Shown: positions 1 to 8,742, counted from the stretch's first letter. The stretch is 64,000 nt of DNA from Paeniglutamicibacter quisquiliarum (GCF_019084045.1 NZ_JAHRED010000003.1:1-64000); one strand, 5' to 3'. Translations and numbers: made by a program. The notes: generated by a model from the sequence alone, not told the origin.

Positions 1-1
1 T

Positions 2-16
2 GAACACACAGTGTTC
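2..16. promoter_or_regulatory. Perfect inverted repeat GAACAC-ACA-GTGTTC
   Basis: Seen: six-base arms with a three-base spacer at the very edge of the window. This shape suits a dimeric repressor site, but the gene it would serve may lie outside the window; the first gene inside starts 118 bases downstream. No regulator can be named. Confidence 0.25.
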
Positions 17-133
17 GGGGGTTCCGATGTTTAACCACCAACCCCATGCCCGCCCGGTCTGGGGTTTCCGCCGTATAGCGCCTTCCAATGTCTCGTAAGC
101 CCCCTTCGAGGCAACAGCCGTTAGTGTTGAGGG

Positions 134-634
134 ATGGACGGACTATTCTCACACGCGGCATCAGCCAACGAACCTGGCTCCCAAGATGATTACCGCTTGC
201 CGGAGCGCCGGCATACGGTCGACGTCCCGGTGTCTGCGGATCAAGCCTTTGAAGGTTTTTCGGAATACATCCACTTGTGGTGGCCAGTAAACAAGTTCTC
301 TCACTTCGGCCCGGGCAGCCACGTTACCTTTGACCAAGGCAGCCTGCTCGAGGAATCGGAAGACGGCGAGCTGCATCTCTGGGGCAAGGTTGTGCATCTT
401 GATGCACCGCACACCATCGTCCTGGACTTCACCCTGGGCATGGAAACTGCCCCTCCCACCCACGTGAGCCTCGATTTCCGTGAGCGGGGGACTGGCGCCG
501 ACCTTGTCCTGATACACGACGGTTGGAGCGCCGGTTACGTCGGCCAGGAGCAATACGAGCACTACACGCAGTGGCCAGAGATCCTTGACTACTACGCCCG
601 CTTCATGGGGGCCAACAGCCAGCTCGACCGCTAG
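134..634 (+). CDS. SRPBCC (AHSA1/START-like) domain protein
   Basis: A 166-residue cytosolic protein resembling the SRPBCC ligand-binding fold. The segment around residues 27-50 (HTVDVPVSADQAFEGFSEY, then a WWP) matches the usual start of the fold, in which the first strand is followed by a helix that caps the cavity. The C-terminal part has an H-D-G-W segment and an aromatic-rich helix (YYARFMG) typical of AHSA1 relatives. Such proteins bind small hydrophobic ligands or act as co-chaperone-like factors; no substrate can be read from the sequence. It lies 70 bases ahead of a GlcD-type oxidase on the same strand, which may be cotranscribed. The ATG is preceded by only a close GAGGG, so translation may be weak. 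Confidence 0.75.
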   Translation: MDGLFSHAASANEPGSQDDYRLPERRHTVDVPVSADQAFEGFSEYIHLWWPVNKFSHFGPGSHVTFDQGSLLEESEDGELHLWGKVVHLDAPHTIVLDFTLGMETAPPTHVSLDFRERGTGADLVLIHDGWSAGYVGQEQYEHYTQWPEILDYYARFMGANSQLDR

Positions 635-704
635 ACCCACATCGACAAAGACCGCCGCTGCCTGTTTGCGGCACAGCCATTTCAAAATGCTCTGAAAGGG
701 TGGC

Positions 705-2087
705 ATGAGCCTCGAATCCGCCGACTCGGCCCTGATTGAAGATCTGACCCTGCACATAGGTGAGGGAGCGGTATCCACTGATCCAAAGGCACTGATGGAC
801 CATAGCCACGACTTTGGAAAGATCGTTGACCACCAACTTCCATTGGCTGTTGTTTTCGCCGAGCGGGTGGAAGACGTTCAGACGGCCCTGCGGCTGGCCT
901 CGGCGGCCGGAGTCAAGGTCGTGCCTCGCGGCGCCGGCACGGGCGTCTCAGGCGGTGCCCACGCGACGGCACGCTGCATTGTGCTCTCCCTTGAGCGCAT
1001 GGACCGGATCCTGGAGATCCGCCCCGAAGACGAAGTGGCAGTGGTTCAGCCCGGTGTCATCAATGCGGTCCTGAACAGGTCCGTTGCGAAGCACGGGCTC
1101 ATGTATGCACCTGACCCTGCCAGCTACCAGCAATCAACCATCGGGGGCAACGTCGCAACCAACGCCGGAGGACTGCGCTGCGCCAAGTACGGCGTCACCA
1201 CCGACTCGGTCTTGGGCCTGGACGTTGTCTTGGCTGACGGCACCTTGATCAGCACCGGGCGGAACACTTTCAAGGGCGTAGCCGGCTACGACCTGACCTC
1301 GTTGCTGGTGGGTTCGGAAGGGACCCTGGGCGTAGTCGTCTCCGTCACCGTGCGGCTGCGCTACCTCAGTGAAAAGACCTGCTCGATCGCCGCGGTGTTC
1401 ACTGACGTCGCCCAGGCCGCCGCCGGGGTGGTGGCCATCGCCGGGGTGCGTGTGCAGCCGGCGATCCTGGAGCTGATGGATATCGGGACCATGCGCGTCC
1501 TGGATACCGCCTACGGCTCCGACCTCAGCGCCCGGGGCGGAGCCATGTTATTGGTTCGCACCGACGGCCACGGCGCGGAAATCGAGGCAGCCATCGTCCG
1601 CTCGGCCCTTGAAGGACTCGGCGCCCAGGTGAGCCAGCCGAACGACGAGGAAGCCGTGCGGTTGATCGAGATGCGCCGGGCCAGCCGCGGGGACGGGCAA
1701 GACGACAAGTATCGGGTGGGGGAGGACGTCGCGGTGCCCCGATCCGCCATGGTCGATTACATGGGAACGCTCGACAGGATCGCGGGACGAAACAATGTCA
1801 TGGTCCGCGTCGTCGCCCATGCCGGGGACGGCAACCTTCACCCCACGTTCTGGGTCGATCCGGACGACGGAGACGAGGGCGTGGCAAGGCTTGACGCCGC
1901 CCTGGAGGAATCCATCCGGGCCGCCCTGGACGTAGGCGGAACCATTACCGGCGAGCACGGCGTTGGCACCGCAAAGCGCGACTGGCTGGCATGGGAACAG
2001 TCCGATGAGGTCCTGGAACTGCAGCGCAAGATCAAGGCGGTCTTCGACCCACAGGGCATCCTGAACCCCGGCAAGGCGATCGTGTGA
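705..2087 (+). CDS. FAD-linked oxidase, GlcD/D-2-hydroxyacid dehydrogenase type
   Basis: 460 residues, the normal length for GlcD-type flavoproteins that oxidise D-lactate, glycolate or another 2-hydroxyacid. The FAD_binding_4 (PCMH) half shows PRGAGTGVSGGA and GGNVATNAGG, which bind the FAD pyrophosphate, and GYDLTSLLVGSEGTLG. The C-terminal FAD-oxidase half carries HAGDGNLHPTF and TGEHGVGTAKRDWL, the conserved substrate-site region with the metal or carboxylate-binding histidines. ATG is preceded by GAAAGG at good spacing. No GlcE or GlcF partner is adjacent, so it probably works as a stand-alone dehydrogenase like the D-2-hydroxyglutarate or D-lactate enzymes; the exact substrate is unknown. 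Confidence 0.88.
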   Translation: MSLESADSALIEDLTLHIGEGAVSTDPKALMDHSHDFGKIVDHQLPLAVVFAERVEDVQTALRLASAAGVKVVPRGAGTGVSGGAHATARCIVLSLERMDRILEIRPEDEVAVVQPGVINAVLNRSVAKHGLMYAPDPASYQQSTIGGNVATNAGGLRCAKYGVTTDSVLGLDVVLADGTLISTGRNTFKGVAGYDLTSLLVGSEGTLGVVVSVTVRLRYLSEKTCSIAAVFTDVAQAAAGVVAIAGVRVQPAILELMDIGTMRVLDTAYGSDLSARGGAMLLVRTDGHGAEIEAAIVRSALEGLGAQVSQPNDEEAVRLIEMRRASRGDGQDDKYRVGEDVAVPRSAMVDYMGTLDRIAGRNNVMVRVVAHAGDGNLHPTFWVDPDDGDEGVARLDAALEESIRAALDVGGTITGEHGVGTAKRDWLAWEQSDEVLELQRKIKAVFDPQGILNPGKAIV

Positions 2088-2157
2088 CGTAGAACCCCTG
2101 TCCCGATTAGGTGTTGGAGTGAAAAGTCGGTAAACTTTTTATTCGTTGGTACAACAC

Positions 2158-2234
2158 CGGGATATGGCGCAGCTTGGTAGCGCGCGTCGTTCGGGACGAC
2201 GAGGTCGCAGGTTCAAATCCTGTTATCCCGACCA
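2158..2234 (+). tRNA. tRNA-Pro (anticodon CGG)
   Basis: A full cloverleaf can be drawn: acceptor CGGGATA pairs with TATCCCG, the anticodon stem CGTCG/CGACG encloses loop TTCGGGA with anticodon CGG, and the T arm contains GTTCAAATC. The discriminator A and the CCA end are encoded. A strong hairpin terminator starts five bases after the CCA. Confidence 0.96.
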
Positions 2235-2238
2235 ATGT

Positions 2239-2274
2239 GAGCCCCGCAAGAAGCTTCGGTTTCTTGCGGGGCTC
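2239..2274 (+). terminator. Rho-independent terminator of tRNA-Pro
   Basis: A 14-base-pair perfect stem (GAGCCCCGCAAGAA with its complement) closes an eight-base loop directly after the tRNA. No strong T run follows, which is common in high-GC actinobacteria. Confidence 0.8.
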
Positions 2275-2483
2275 GTCCCATTTAATAGCCCATTTTCAAG
2301 TTGCTATTGAGTTTCCGCCGAGGTCCACATATTCCACAATGCTTCCAATTTCAGGATCCATTCGAAGCTAATGGCCCCGGGAACAGGAATCCCCGCTATG
2401 CCGCGCCAGTTCCGGTAAGCAGGGCTGTCGCGAACACTCGGCCGGATGAGCCACCAGGCGATCGTCCCGGCTCTACGCCTCAT

Positions 2484-2520
2484 AAAAAGGTGGGGCCCGG
2501 CGTCCGCCGGGCCCCACCTC
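2484..2520 (-). terminator. Terminator of the siderophore-binding protein gene
   Basis: On the minus strand a GC-rich stem (GGTGGGGCCCGGCG and complement, tiny loop) ends in five T residues, 23 bases past the stop of the binding-protein gene. The sequence between this hairpin and the tRNA-Pro terminator (about 2280-2483) shows no convincing gene. Confidence 0.85.
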
Positions 2521-2542
2521 AAGGAATCAACAAACTGGCCGG

Positions 2543-3580
2543 TTACTTGACCAGGTAGCCGCGCAGGTCCTCGAGAACCAGCGAGGCACCAGTCGGGCCC
2601 AGGCCCAGGAACCAGACGTCGTCGTTCACGCGCTGCAACTTGCCGGCTTTGACGGCTTCGAGCTTGCTCCAGATGGGGCCCTCGAGTGCGGCCTTCTCGC
2701 CGGTGGCCTCGGGGGTTCCGTAGGAGGTGTAGAAGATCCAGTCCGAATCGGCCTCGGCGAGGTTCTCCGCGGAGATTTCCTTGGCCAGGTCGTCGATGTT
2801 CTGGTTCTCCGGGCGGGAGAGGCCTGCGTCGTTGAGGATCACGCCGATCAGCGAGGCGTTGCCATAGAGTCGGATCTTTTCGGGCATGAAGCGCAGCAAG
2901 GAGATCTTGGGATCCCCCTCGACGTCCTCGCCCAGAGCGGTCGCCTTGTCCTGGTAGCCGTTGAGCACCTCGACGGCCTTGGTCTCCTCACCAAGCGCGG
3001 CAGCTGCAAGGCGGAAGTTTTCCTTCCACGGGTAGCCCGGGCGGATGGAGAAGACGGTCGGGGCGATCTGCGAAAGCTGCGGGTAGAGCTTGTCGGCGCG
3101 CAGCTGCGAGCCGATGATCAAATCCGGCTTCAGCGCGGCAACGGCCTCGAGGTTCAGTTCCTGGATGGTGCCCACGGTCTTGGCGTCCTTGACAGCGTCT
3201 GCCAGGTAGCTGGGGATCGAGTTGGCGCCCTCGGTGGACGGGATGCCGACCGGCGTGATGCCCAGGGAAAGCACGGCGTCGAGCTCGCCGGTGTCCAGCA
3301 CCACAACGCGCTCGGGCTTCTTGGCGATCTCGGTCTCGCCGTTTGCGTGGTTCAGGGTGCGCGGAAAGACGCCCGGGGCGACGTTGGCGCCGAACTTTGC
3401 GGTCGCCTCGTCCGCGGTGGAGAAGCGTTCGCCGCCCACCGCAACATCGGAATTGCCCGGCGCCGTGTCCGTGGCGCCGCCGGCTGCACAGCCTGCGGTC
3501 AATGCGATCAGGAATAGTGCGGCTGCCGTCTTGGCGGCGCCGAAGCGGGGCCTGCGGCTCGAAGAAATCAATTTCACCAC
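2543..3580 (-). CDS. Iron-siderophore ABC transporter substrate-binding lipoprotein
   Basis: 345 residues. The N-terminus is a basic stretch, a hydrophobic core and a lipobox T-A-G-C31, so the mature protein should be lipid-anchored outside the membrane. The segment PERVVVLDTGELDAVLSLG is the typical opening of the FepB/FecB periplasmic-binding domain, followed by LKPDLIIGSQ and a long connecting helix, as expected for cluster C (class III) binding proteins. The start is GTG (a second GTG follows at once), with AGGA about ten bases upstream. It is divergent from two FecCD permeases at 3681-5854, the expected partners. A weak DtxR-like box lies in the shared intergenic region. The ligand (which siderophore, or haem) cannot be told. 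Confidence 0.9.
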   Translation of the reverse strand: MVKLISSSRRPRFGAAKTAAALFLIALTAGCAAGGATDTAPGNSDVAVGGERFSTADEATAKFGANVAPGVFPRTLNHANGETEIAKKPERVVVLDTGELDAVLSLGITPVGIPSTEGANSIPSYLADAVKDAKTVGTIQELNLEAVAALKPDLIIGSQLRADKLYPQLSQIAPTVFSIRPGYPWKENFRLAAAALGEETKAVEVLNGYQDKATALGEDVEGDPKISLLRFMPEKIRLYGNASLIGVILNDAGLSRPENQNIDDLAKEISAENLAEADSDWIFYTSYGTPEATGEKAALEGPIWSKLEAVKAGKLQRVNDDVWFLGLGPTGASLVLEDLRGYLVK

Positions 3581-3595
3581 GCAAATGTATCCTAT

Positions 3596-3614
3596 TGATG
3601 TTGCCCGTGCCTAA
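3596..3614. promoter_or_regulatory. Candidate DtxR/IdeR iron box
   Basis: On the minus strand TTAGGCACGGGCAACATCA matches 12 of 19 positions of the DtxR/IdeR consensus as I know it (TTAGGTTAG-C-TAACCTAA), with both outer ends best conserved. It sits between the divergent binding-protein and permease genes, where an iron box is expected, and a dtxR-type gene lies at 52483. The match is imperfect and is an inference. Confidence 0.35.
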
Positions 3615-3680
3615 GCGCTTTTGTTGCCAGTAGGCGGCGGCGCGGTAGTGTGGAACGGTTCGAAGCTAAGGAGATGAATC

Positions 3681-4793
3681 GTGGCCAGTCCCGCCCCTGC
3701 TTCGGTGAACCCGGAAAACTGCCAAGCCAGCGGCGATAAAGCCCGCCCTGGGGGCTTGCCGCCGGCCGCGGGTTCGCTGTTGCCGGCGAAGGTCCCCGGC
3801 GCACTTGCGCGCCGGATGGCACTTTTGCTCTGTTTCGGATTATTGCTCGTGCTGTTGGCGCTTTTTTCCCTGGCCGTGGGATCCAAGCACATTGAGCTCT
3901 CCGTGGTCGTCGATGCCCTGCTTGCCCCGAACGACTCGGCGGACCACGCCATCATCCGCGACTCGCGGCTCCCTCGAGCGATCCTGGGCGTCCTTGCCGG
4001 AAGCGCCCTGGGCATTGCCGGGGCGCTGGTCCAATCCATGACGCGCAATGCGCTGGCCGAACCGGGCATCCTGGGCGTGAACGCCGGCGCCTCGCTGGCC
4101 ATCGTCATTGCGGTGGGAACCTTCGGGGTGAGCGGGTTCAGCGGTTACGTGTGGTTTGCCTTTGGCGGTGCGGTGCTGGCCACCGGCGCCGTGTACCTGG
4201 TCGGGATGGCCGGGGCCCGGTCCAACGATCCGGTTCGGCTGGTGCTGGCGGGGGTGGCGCTCGGGGCGGTGCTTTCGGGAATCGGAACCGCGCTGGCCCT
4301 GGTGCACCCCGGGGCATTCGACCAGCTGCGGGCGTGGACCATCGGCTCGCTGGAAGGGCGCTCCACGGAGGTCCTGGCACCGTTGGGCATCGCCGTGCTG
4401 GCTGGCTTCGTGCTGGCGGCCTTCACCGGCCGCTCGCTCAATGCCCTGGCGCTGGGGGACGACACGGCCCTGGCCCTGGGCTACAAGGTGGGACGGGCCC
4501 GCGTGCTGATCCTGCTTGCCGTCACCGTGCTGGCCGGGGCGGCAACCGCCGCGGTGGGCGCGATCAGTTTCCTGGGTCTCATGGCACCGCACCTGGCCCG
4601 CCGCTTCTCCGGCCCCGACGCCCGCTGGATGCTTGCCTACACCGCGGTGCTCGCCCCGATCATCCTGCTCGTCGCCGACGTGCTGGGCCGGGTCATCATT
4701 CCCGGTGAATTGGAGGCCGGGGTGGTCTGCGCCTTCGTCGGCGCCCCGGTGCTGATCATGCTGGCCCGCCGCAGGAAGCCGGTGGCGGTATGA
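3681..4793 (+). CDS. FecCD-family siderophore ABC transporter permease (first subunit)
   Basis: 370 residues, very hydrophobic, with about nine or ten membrane segments as in BtuC/FecD. Typical family signatures are LPRAILGVLAGSALGIAGAL followed by an R/N-rich turn (TRNALAEPGILGVNAG), and the late segment GAISFLGLMAPHLARR, the cytoplasmic loop that contacts the ATPase. GTG start with a clean AGGAG eight bases upstream. The next permease gene overlaps it by four bases (ATGA), so the two are translationally coupled and should form the heterodimeric channel fed by the divergent binding lipoprotein. It has an extended Pro/Ala-rich cytosolic N-terminus of about 40 residues. Confidence 0.92.
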   Translation: MASPAPASVNPENCQASGDKARPGGLPPAAGSLLPAKVPGALARRMALLLCFGLLLVLLALFSLAVGSKHIELSVVVDALLAPNDSADHAIIRDSRLPRAILGVLAGSALGIAGALVQSMTRNALAEPGILGVNAGASLAIVIAVGTFGVSGFSGYVWFAFGGAVLATGAVYLVGMAGARSNDPVRLVLAGVALGAVLSGIGTALALVHPGAFDQLRAWTIGSLEGRSTEVLAPLGIAVLAGFVLAAFTGRSLNALALGDDTALALGYKVGRARVLILLAVTVLAGAATAAVGAISFLGLMAPHLARRFSGPDARWMLAYTAVLAPIILLVADVLGRVIIPGELEAGVVCAFVGAPVLIMLARRRKPVAV

Positions 4794-5854
4794 GCACCGG
4801 GACCAAGGCCCCCGCCGCCACTTCCGGCAACACGTTCGTCAAGGTGCCCGGCAGGGCCAGGCGGCTGGGCCGCGAGGCCGCGCTGTGCCTGCTGCTCGCA
4901 TCCCTGGCCGTGCTGTTCGCGCTGCTGGTGGTCGGCAGCGGCGACTACCCCATGGGGCCGGGCAAGGTCATCAACGTCATCCTCGGAGGCGGGGAAGGGC
5001 TGGAGAGCACCATCGTGTTCCAGTGGCGTGCCCCGCGCGCCGTGGCGGCGCTGGCCTTCGGCGCCGCGCTGGGCGTGGCGGGGGCGGTGTTCCAGTCGCT
5101 GACCCGCAACCCGTTGGGCTCGCCCGACATCATCGGCTTTTCCACCGGCGCCTACACCGGGGCGCTGCTGGCGCTGACCCTGGTGGGAGGCAGCTTCCTG
5201 GCCACCTCGCTTGGGGCGCTTGCCGGCGGGCTGCTGACCGCCGTTGCGGTGTACTTCCTGGCCTGGCGGCGCGGCTCCCACGGCTTCAGGCTGATCCTGG
5301 TGGGCATCGGCATTTCCGCGATGCTCGCGGCCCTGAACCAGTGGCTGGTGCTGCGCGCGGAGATCGAGGTGGCCATGGCCGCGGCCGTCTGGGGTGCCGG
5401 CACGCTCAACGGGGTCGGCTGGCCGGTGCTCATCCCGGCGCTTGCCGCCATCGTCCCGGTCCTGGCGCTGACGCTGGCCGGCGGACCGAAGCTGAACATG
5501 CTGGAAATGGGCGACGACACCGCCACCGCGCTGGGCGTGCGCGTGGAGCCCACCCGCCTGGCGATGATCGTGCTGGCGGTGCTGCTGACCGCCGCCACCA
5601 CCGCTGTCGCCGGGCCCATCGCCTTCGTGGCCCTGGTGGCGCCGCAGCTGGCGAAGCGGCTGAACCGCGCCGCCGGCATGCGCCTGGCCCCCGCAGCCTG
5701 CATGGGAGCGCTGCTGCTGGTGGCCAGCGACCTGGTGGCCCAGCGCATCTTCGCCCCGGTGCAGCTGCCGGTGGGAGTGGTGACCGTGAGCATCGGCGGC
5801 ATTTACCTGATCTGGCTGCTGGCCCGCGAGGGGCGTGCGGCCAACCGGACCTAG
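4790..5854 (+). CDS. FecCD-family siderophore ABC transporter permease (second subunit)
   Basis: 354 residues with the same architecture as its upstream neighbour: WRAPRAVAALAFGAALGVAG, SLTRNPLGSPDIIGFSTGAY and the ATPase-contacting loop GPIAFVALVAPQLAKRL. It starts inside the stop codon region of the first permease (ATGA). The operon normally ends with a FepC-type ATPase, but here the stop codon TAG is immediately overlapped by the stop of a convergent glucosidase gene (shared CTAG at 5851-5854), so no ATPase gene follows. The energy-coupling subunit must be encoded elsewhere. Confidence 0.92.
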   Translation: MSTGTKAPAATSGNTFVKVPGRARRLGREAALCLLLASLAVLFALLVVGSGDYPMGPGKVINVILGGGEGLESTIVFQWRAPRAVAALAFGAALGVAGAVFQSLTRNPLGSPDIIGFSTGAYTGALLALTLVGGSFLATSLGALAGGLLTAVAVYFLAWRRGSHGFRLILVGIGISAMLAALNQWLVLRAEIEVAMAAAVWGAGTLNGVGWPVLIPALAAIVPVLALTLAGGPKLNMLEMGDDTATALGVRVEPTRLAMIVLAVLLTAATTAVAGPIAFVALVAPQLAKRLNRAAGMRLAPAACMGALLLVASDLVAQRIFAPVQLPVGVVTVSIGGIYLIWLLAREGRAANRT

Positions 5855-7605
5855 CCGGCGGGGGCGCGCAGCCAGGCCGCGGCGTTGGCCCCCAGCAGGC
5901 CCCCGGCGGCCAGCTCGGCCCCGTCGGCGTCCGAGAAGAGCAGCGGCTCGCCCGCCGGAAGCGGCACCGGGACGGCCGAAAGGTTCAGCACGTTCACGGT
6001 CTCCCCGTTGCGGATGGCCAGAACCTCGGGCAGCTCCGGGTTCGCGTAGAAGGCCAGCGATCCCAGCCCCAGTCCCAGCTCGCCGCGCAGGGCCAGCGCC
6101 CTGCGGTACAGGTTCAGCGTGGAGGCCGGGTCGTCCTCCTGCAGGTCGCGGGAGAACCCGGACCAGCCTTCCGGCTGCGGCAGCCAGGAGTTCCCGGTGG
6201 GGGAGAAGCCGCAGGCCGGTGCGTCGTGCACCCAGGGGATCGGCACGCGGCAGCCGTCGCGCCCGGTGCGCTCCCCGTTGCTGCGCAGGAAGGTGGGGTC
6301 CTGGCGGTGGCGGTCCTCCAGCGTGGTGTGGTCGCCCAGGCCCAGCTCCTCGCCCTGGTAGAGGTAGGCGCCCCCCGGCAGCCCCAACATGAACACCGTG
6401 GCCGCGCGGGCCCGGGCCAGGCCCAGCACCGTGTCCGGCTGCGGGTCCCGCGGGCCGATCCCGTCGCCCAGGTCCAGGGCCACGCCGTCGAGCCCGAAGC
6501 GGGTGGCGTGGCGGGAGACGTCGTGGTTGGAGAGCACCCAGGTGGTGGGCGCCCCCACGGTGTCGAAGGCGGCCAACGAGTCGCCGATGACGGTGGCCAG
6601 CGCGTCGCGGTCCCAGAGGGTGCGCAGGTAGTCGAAGTTGAACGACTGGTGCATCTGGCCCGGGGCCACCCAGTCGGCAAGGCGGGTCAGCGGGCGCACA
6701 TTGGCCTCCGAGCAGAGCACCGGTTCCCCGGGGTACTCCTCGCAGATTTCCCGCCAGCGGGCGAACACCTGGTGCAGCTCCGGCTGGCCGAACATCGGTG
6801 CGTCGGCGAAGGGGAAGCCCTCGCGCGGGGTGCCGTCGGGTGCCCCGCCCCAGTCGGGCATGCCGTCCTTCTTGAACATCGCGTGGGCGACGTCGATCCG
6901 AAAGCCCCCGGCGCCGGCATCCAGCCAGAAGCGCAGCGTCTTCTCGAATTCCTCCTGCACGGCGGGGTTGCGCCAGTTGAAGTCGGGTTGGGTCGCGTCG
7001 AAGAGGTGGAAGTAGTACTGCCCGGGTGTGCCGTCGGCCTCCGTGACCCGCTTCCAGCCGGAGCCGCCGAAGAGCGAGAACCAGTTGTTCGGAGGGGTGT
7101 TCCCGCCCTCGCCGCGCCCGTCGGCAAAATGGAACATGGCGCGCTCCGGGGAGCCGGGGCCGGCGGCCAGCGCGGCCTTGAACAAGGCGTGCTCGCTGGA
7201 ACAGTGGTTGGGGACGATGTCGATGATGGTGCGGATGCCGAAGGACCTTGCGGTGTCGATGAGCGTCCTGGCGTCGTCCATGGTCCCGAAGAGCGCATCC
7301 ACGCCCCGGTAGTCGGACACGTCGTAGCCGGCGTCCCTTTGCGGGGAGGGGAAGAAGGGGGAGAGCCAGATGGCGTCCACACCCAGGGTCGCGATCTTCG
7401 GCAGCTCGGCGGTGATCCCGGCCAGGTCGCCCATGCCGGAACCGGTCGAATCCTTGAAGGAGCGCGGGTAGATCTGGTAGATCACCGCGCGGCGCCACCA
7501 TTGGTCGCCGGCCGATGGCTCGTGCAGCACCGGCTGCAACGCATAGGGCGGAAGGGCTTCGTTCTGGGCATCCGACGCGCTGGCGGCGTCCACGGGTAGC
7601 GACAT
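5851..7605 (-). CDS. GH13 alpha-glucosidase (first of two paralogues)
   Basis: 584 residues, a soluble retaining alpha-glucosidase/oligo-1,6-glucosidase of family GH13, expected to release glucose from maltose or short maltodextrins in the cytosol. The TIM barrel opens with WWRRAVIYQIYPRSF. The catalytic triad is visible: nucleophile Asp in GGFRIDVAHAM (about 238), acid/base Glu in LCSEANV (about 300) and the stabilising Asp in LSNHDVSRHATR (about 362). The start chosen (MSLPVD) matches the paralogue at 8743-10494; more upstream in-frame sequence lacks barrel homology and runs into the regulator gene. It is last in a minus-strand set glucosidase, lacI, glucosidase. Its stop overlaps the convergent permease stop by CTAG. 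Confidence 0.92.
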   Translation of the reverse strand: MSLPVDAASASDAQNEALPPYALQPVLHEPSAGDQWWRRAVIYQIYPRSFKDSTGSGMGDLAGITAELPKIATLGVDAIWLSPFFPSPQRDAGYDVSDYRGVDALFGTMDDARTLIDTARSFGIRTIIDIVPNHCSSEHALFKAALAAGPGSPERAMFHFADGRGEGGNTPPNNWFSLFGGSGWKRVTEADGTPGQYYFHLFDATQPDFNWRNPAVQEEFEKTLRFWLDAGAGGFRIDVAHAMFKKDGMPDWGGAPDGTPREGFPFADAPMFGQPELHQVFARWREICEEYPGEPVLCSEANVRPLTRLADWVAPGQMHQSFNFDYLRTLWDRDALATVIGDSLAAFDTVGAPTTWVLSNHDVSRHATRFGLDGVALDLGDGIGPRDPQPDTVLGLARARAATVFMLGLPGGAYLYQGEELGLGDHTTLEDRHRQDPTFLRSNGERTGRDGCRVPIPWVHDAPACGFSPTGNSWLPQPEGWSGFSRDLQEDDPASTLNLYRRALALRGELGLGLGSLAFYANPELPEVLAIRNGETVNVLNLSAVPVPLPAGEPLLFSDADGAELAAGGLLGANAAAWLRAPAG

Positions 7606-7657
7606 GGTGTCAAGCCTATCTAGTCGGCGGTGCAATCGGTGGGGCCGGGGCAGTGCG

Positions 7658-8689
7658 TTACCCGGCGGCCGGAGGCGCCGTGGAGGTGCGCAGCACGAAT
7701 TCGGTGGGGAAGAATTCGTCGGCCGGCGGGGTGCCGCCCGGGCCGTCCGCGGGGACCTCGCCGAGCAGCTCCATGATGCGGGCGACCGCGGCCTCGCCCT
7801 GGGCGGCGGGGTGCTGGGCAATGGTGGTCAGCCCGACGAGCTCGCCGAGTTCGTGCCCGTCGATGCCGATCACCGAGAAGTCGCGGGGCAGCGACAGGCC
7901 CAGGTCGCGGGCCGCCATGAGGGCGCCGAAGGCCATCTCGTCCGAGGCGCAGAGCAGTGCCGTGGGCCGCCCGCGCGGGTTGGAGAGCAGGCTGCGGACC
8001 TTTTGGTAGGCCCCGGCCGTGGTGAAGTCGGCCTCCAGCAGCCATTGCGGGTTCACCGCGATGTCGGCCTGGTCCAGGGCGTACTCGAATCCGTCCAGGC
8101 GCGCCCCGGGAAGCTTGAAGTCCACGTTGAACACGTCGGCCCCGCCCAGGAAGGCGATGTCCGTGTGGCCCAGGGACACCAGGTGCTCGGTGGCCAGGGA
8201 GGCGATGTTGAAGTCGTCGACCCTGACGGTCTGGACCTCGGGAAGCAGCCCGCCCAGGGCCACCAGCGGCTTGCCCACGGAGCGCAGCTGGTGCAGCTCC
8301 GGTTCGGTGAGCTTGAGCGTGACGGTGATGACCGCGTCGAGGCGCTGGCGCATGAGCAGGTCCTGGAAGACCGCATCGCGGTGCCGCTGCTCGCCGCTGG
8401 TGTTGTACAGGGTCAGGTCGTAGCCGCGCTCGTTGAGTTCCTGGGTGGCGCCCTGCAGCACGTTGGCGTAGTACCAGCGCGAGACCGTGGGCATGACGAT
8501 GCCGATGTTACGGCTGCGCCCGGAGGCCAGCGAGGAGGCGTTGTAGGACAGGACGTAGCCGAGCTCCTTGGCGGCCGTGGCGACGGCCGCACGGGAGGCC
8601 GCGGAGACCTTGCCGTTGCCGGACAGGGCGCGGGACACCGTGGCGACGGAGACCCCGGCACGAAGGGCGACGTCCTTGATGCTTGCCAT
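7658..8689 (-). CDS. LacI-family transcriptional regulator of the maltose locus
   Basis: 343 residues. The N-terminal helix-turn-helix IKDVALRAGVSVATVSRAL (residues 4-22) is canonical, followed by the hinge helix and a periplasmic-binding-like effector domain (NIGIVMPTVSRWYYANVLQG, later GIDGHELGELVGLTTI). ATG at 8689 follows AAGGAAG. Sandwiched between two alpha-glucosidase genes and divergent from a maltose transporter, it is very likely the local repressor or activator responding to maltodextrin or a metabolite. The two sites containing GGAAGCGTTT at 10527 and 10693 are its likely operators. Effector identity and sign of regulation are inferences. Confidence 0.9.
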   Translation of the reverse strand: MASIKDVALRAGVSVATVSRALSGNGKVSAASRAAVATAAKELGYVLSYNASSLASGRSRNIGIVMPTVSRWYYANVLQGATQELNERGYDLTLYNTSGEQRHRDAVFQDLLMRQRLDAVITVTLKLTEPELHQLRSVGKPLVALGGLLPEVQTVRVDDFNIASLATEHLVSLGHTDIAFLGGADVFNVDFKLPGARLDGFEYALDQADIAVNPQWLLEADFTTAGAYQKVRSLLSNPRGRPTALLCASDEMAFGALMAARDLGLSLPRDFSVIGIDGHELGELVGLTTIAQHPAAQGEAAVARIMELLGEVPADGPGGTPPADEFFPTEFVLRTSTAPPAAG

Positions 8690-8742
8690 GATGTGCGGCT
8701 TCCTTGTCCTCGGGCGGTGCTGTTGTCTGCGGGCTGGTCCGG

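Noticed and set aside
4637-7501. Very long opposite- or shifted-frame readings over the permease and glucosidase genes (also near 4885-7599)
   Set aside because: Low-complexity Arg/Gly/Ala/Pro products, typical of GC-rich shadow frames; the genes underneath have clear family motifs.
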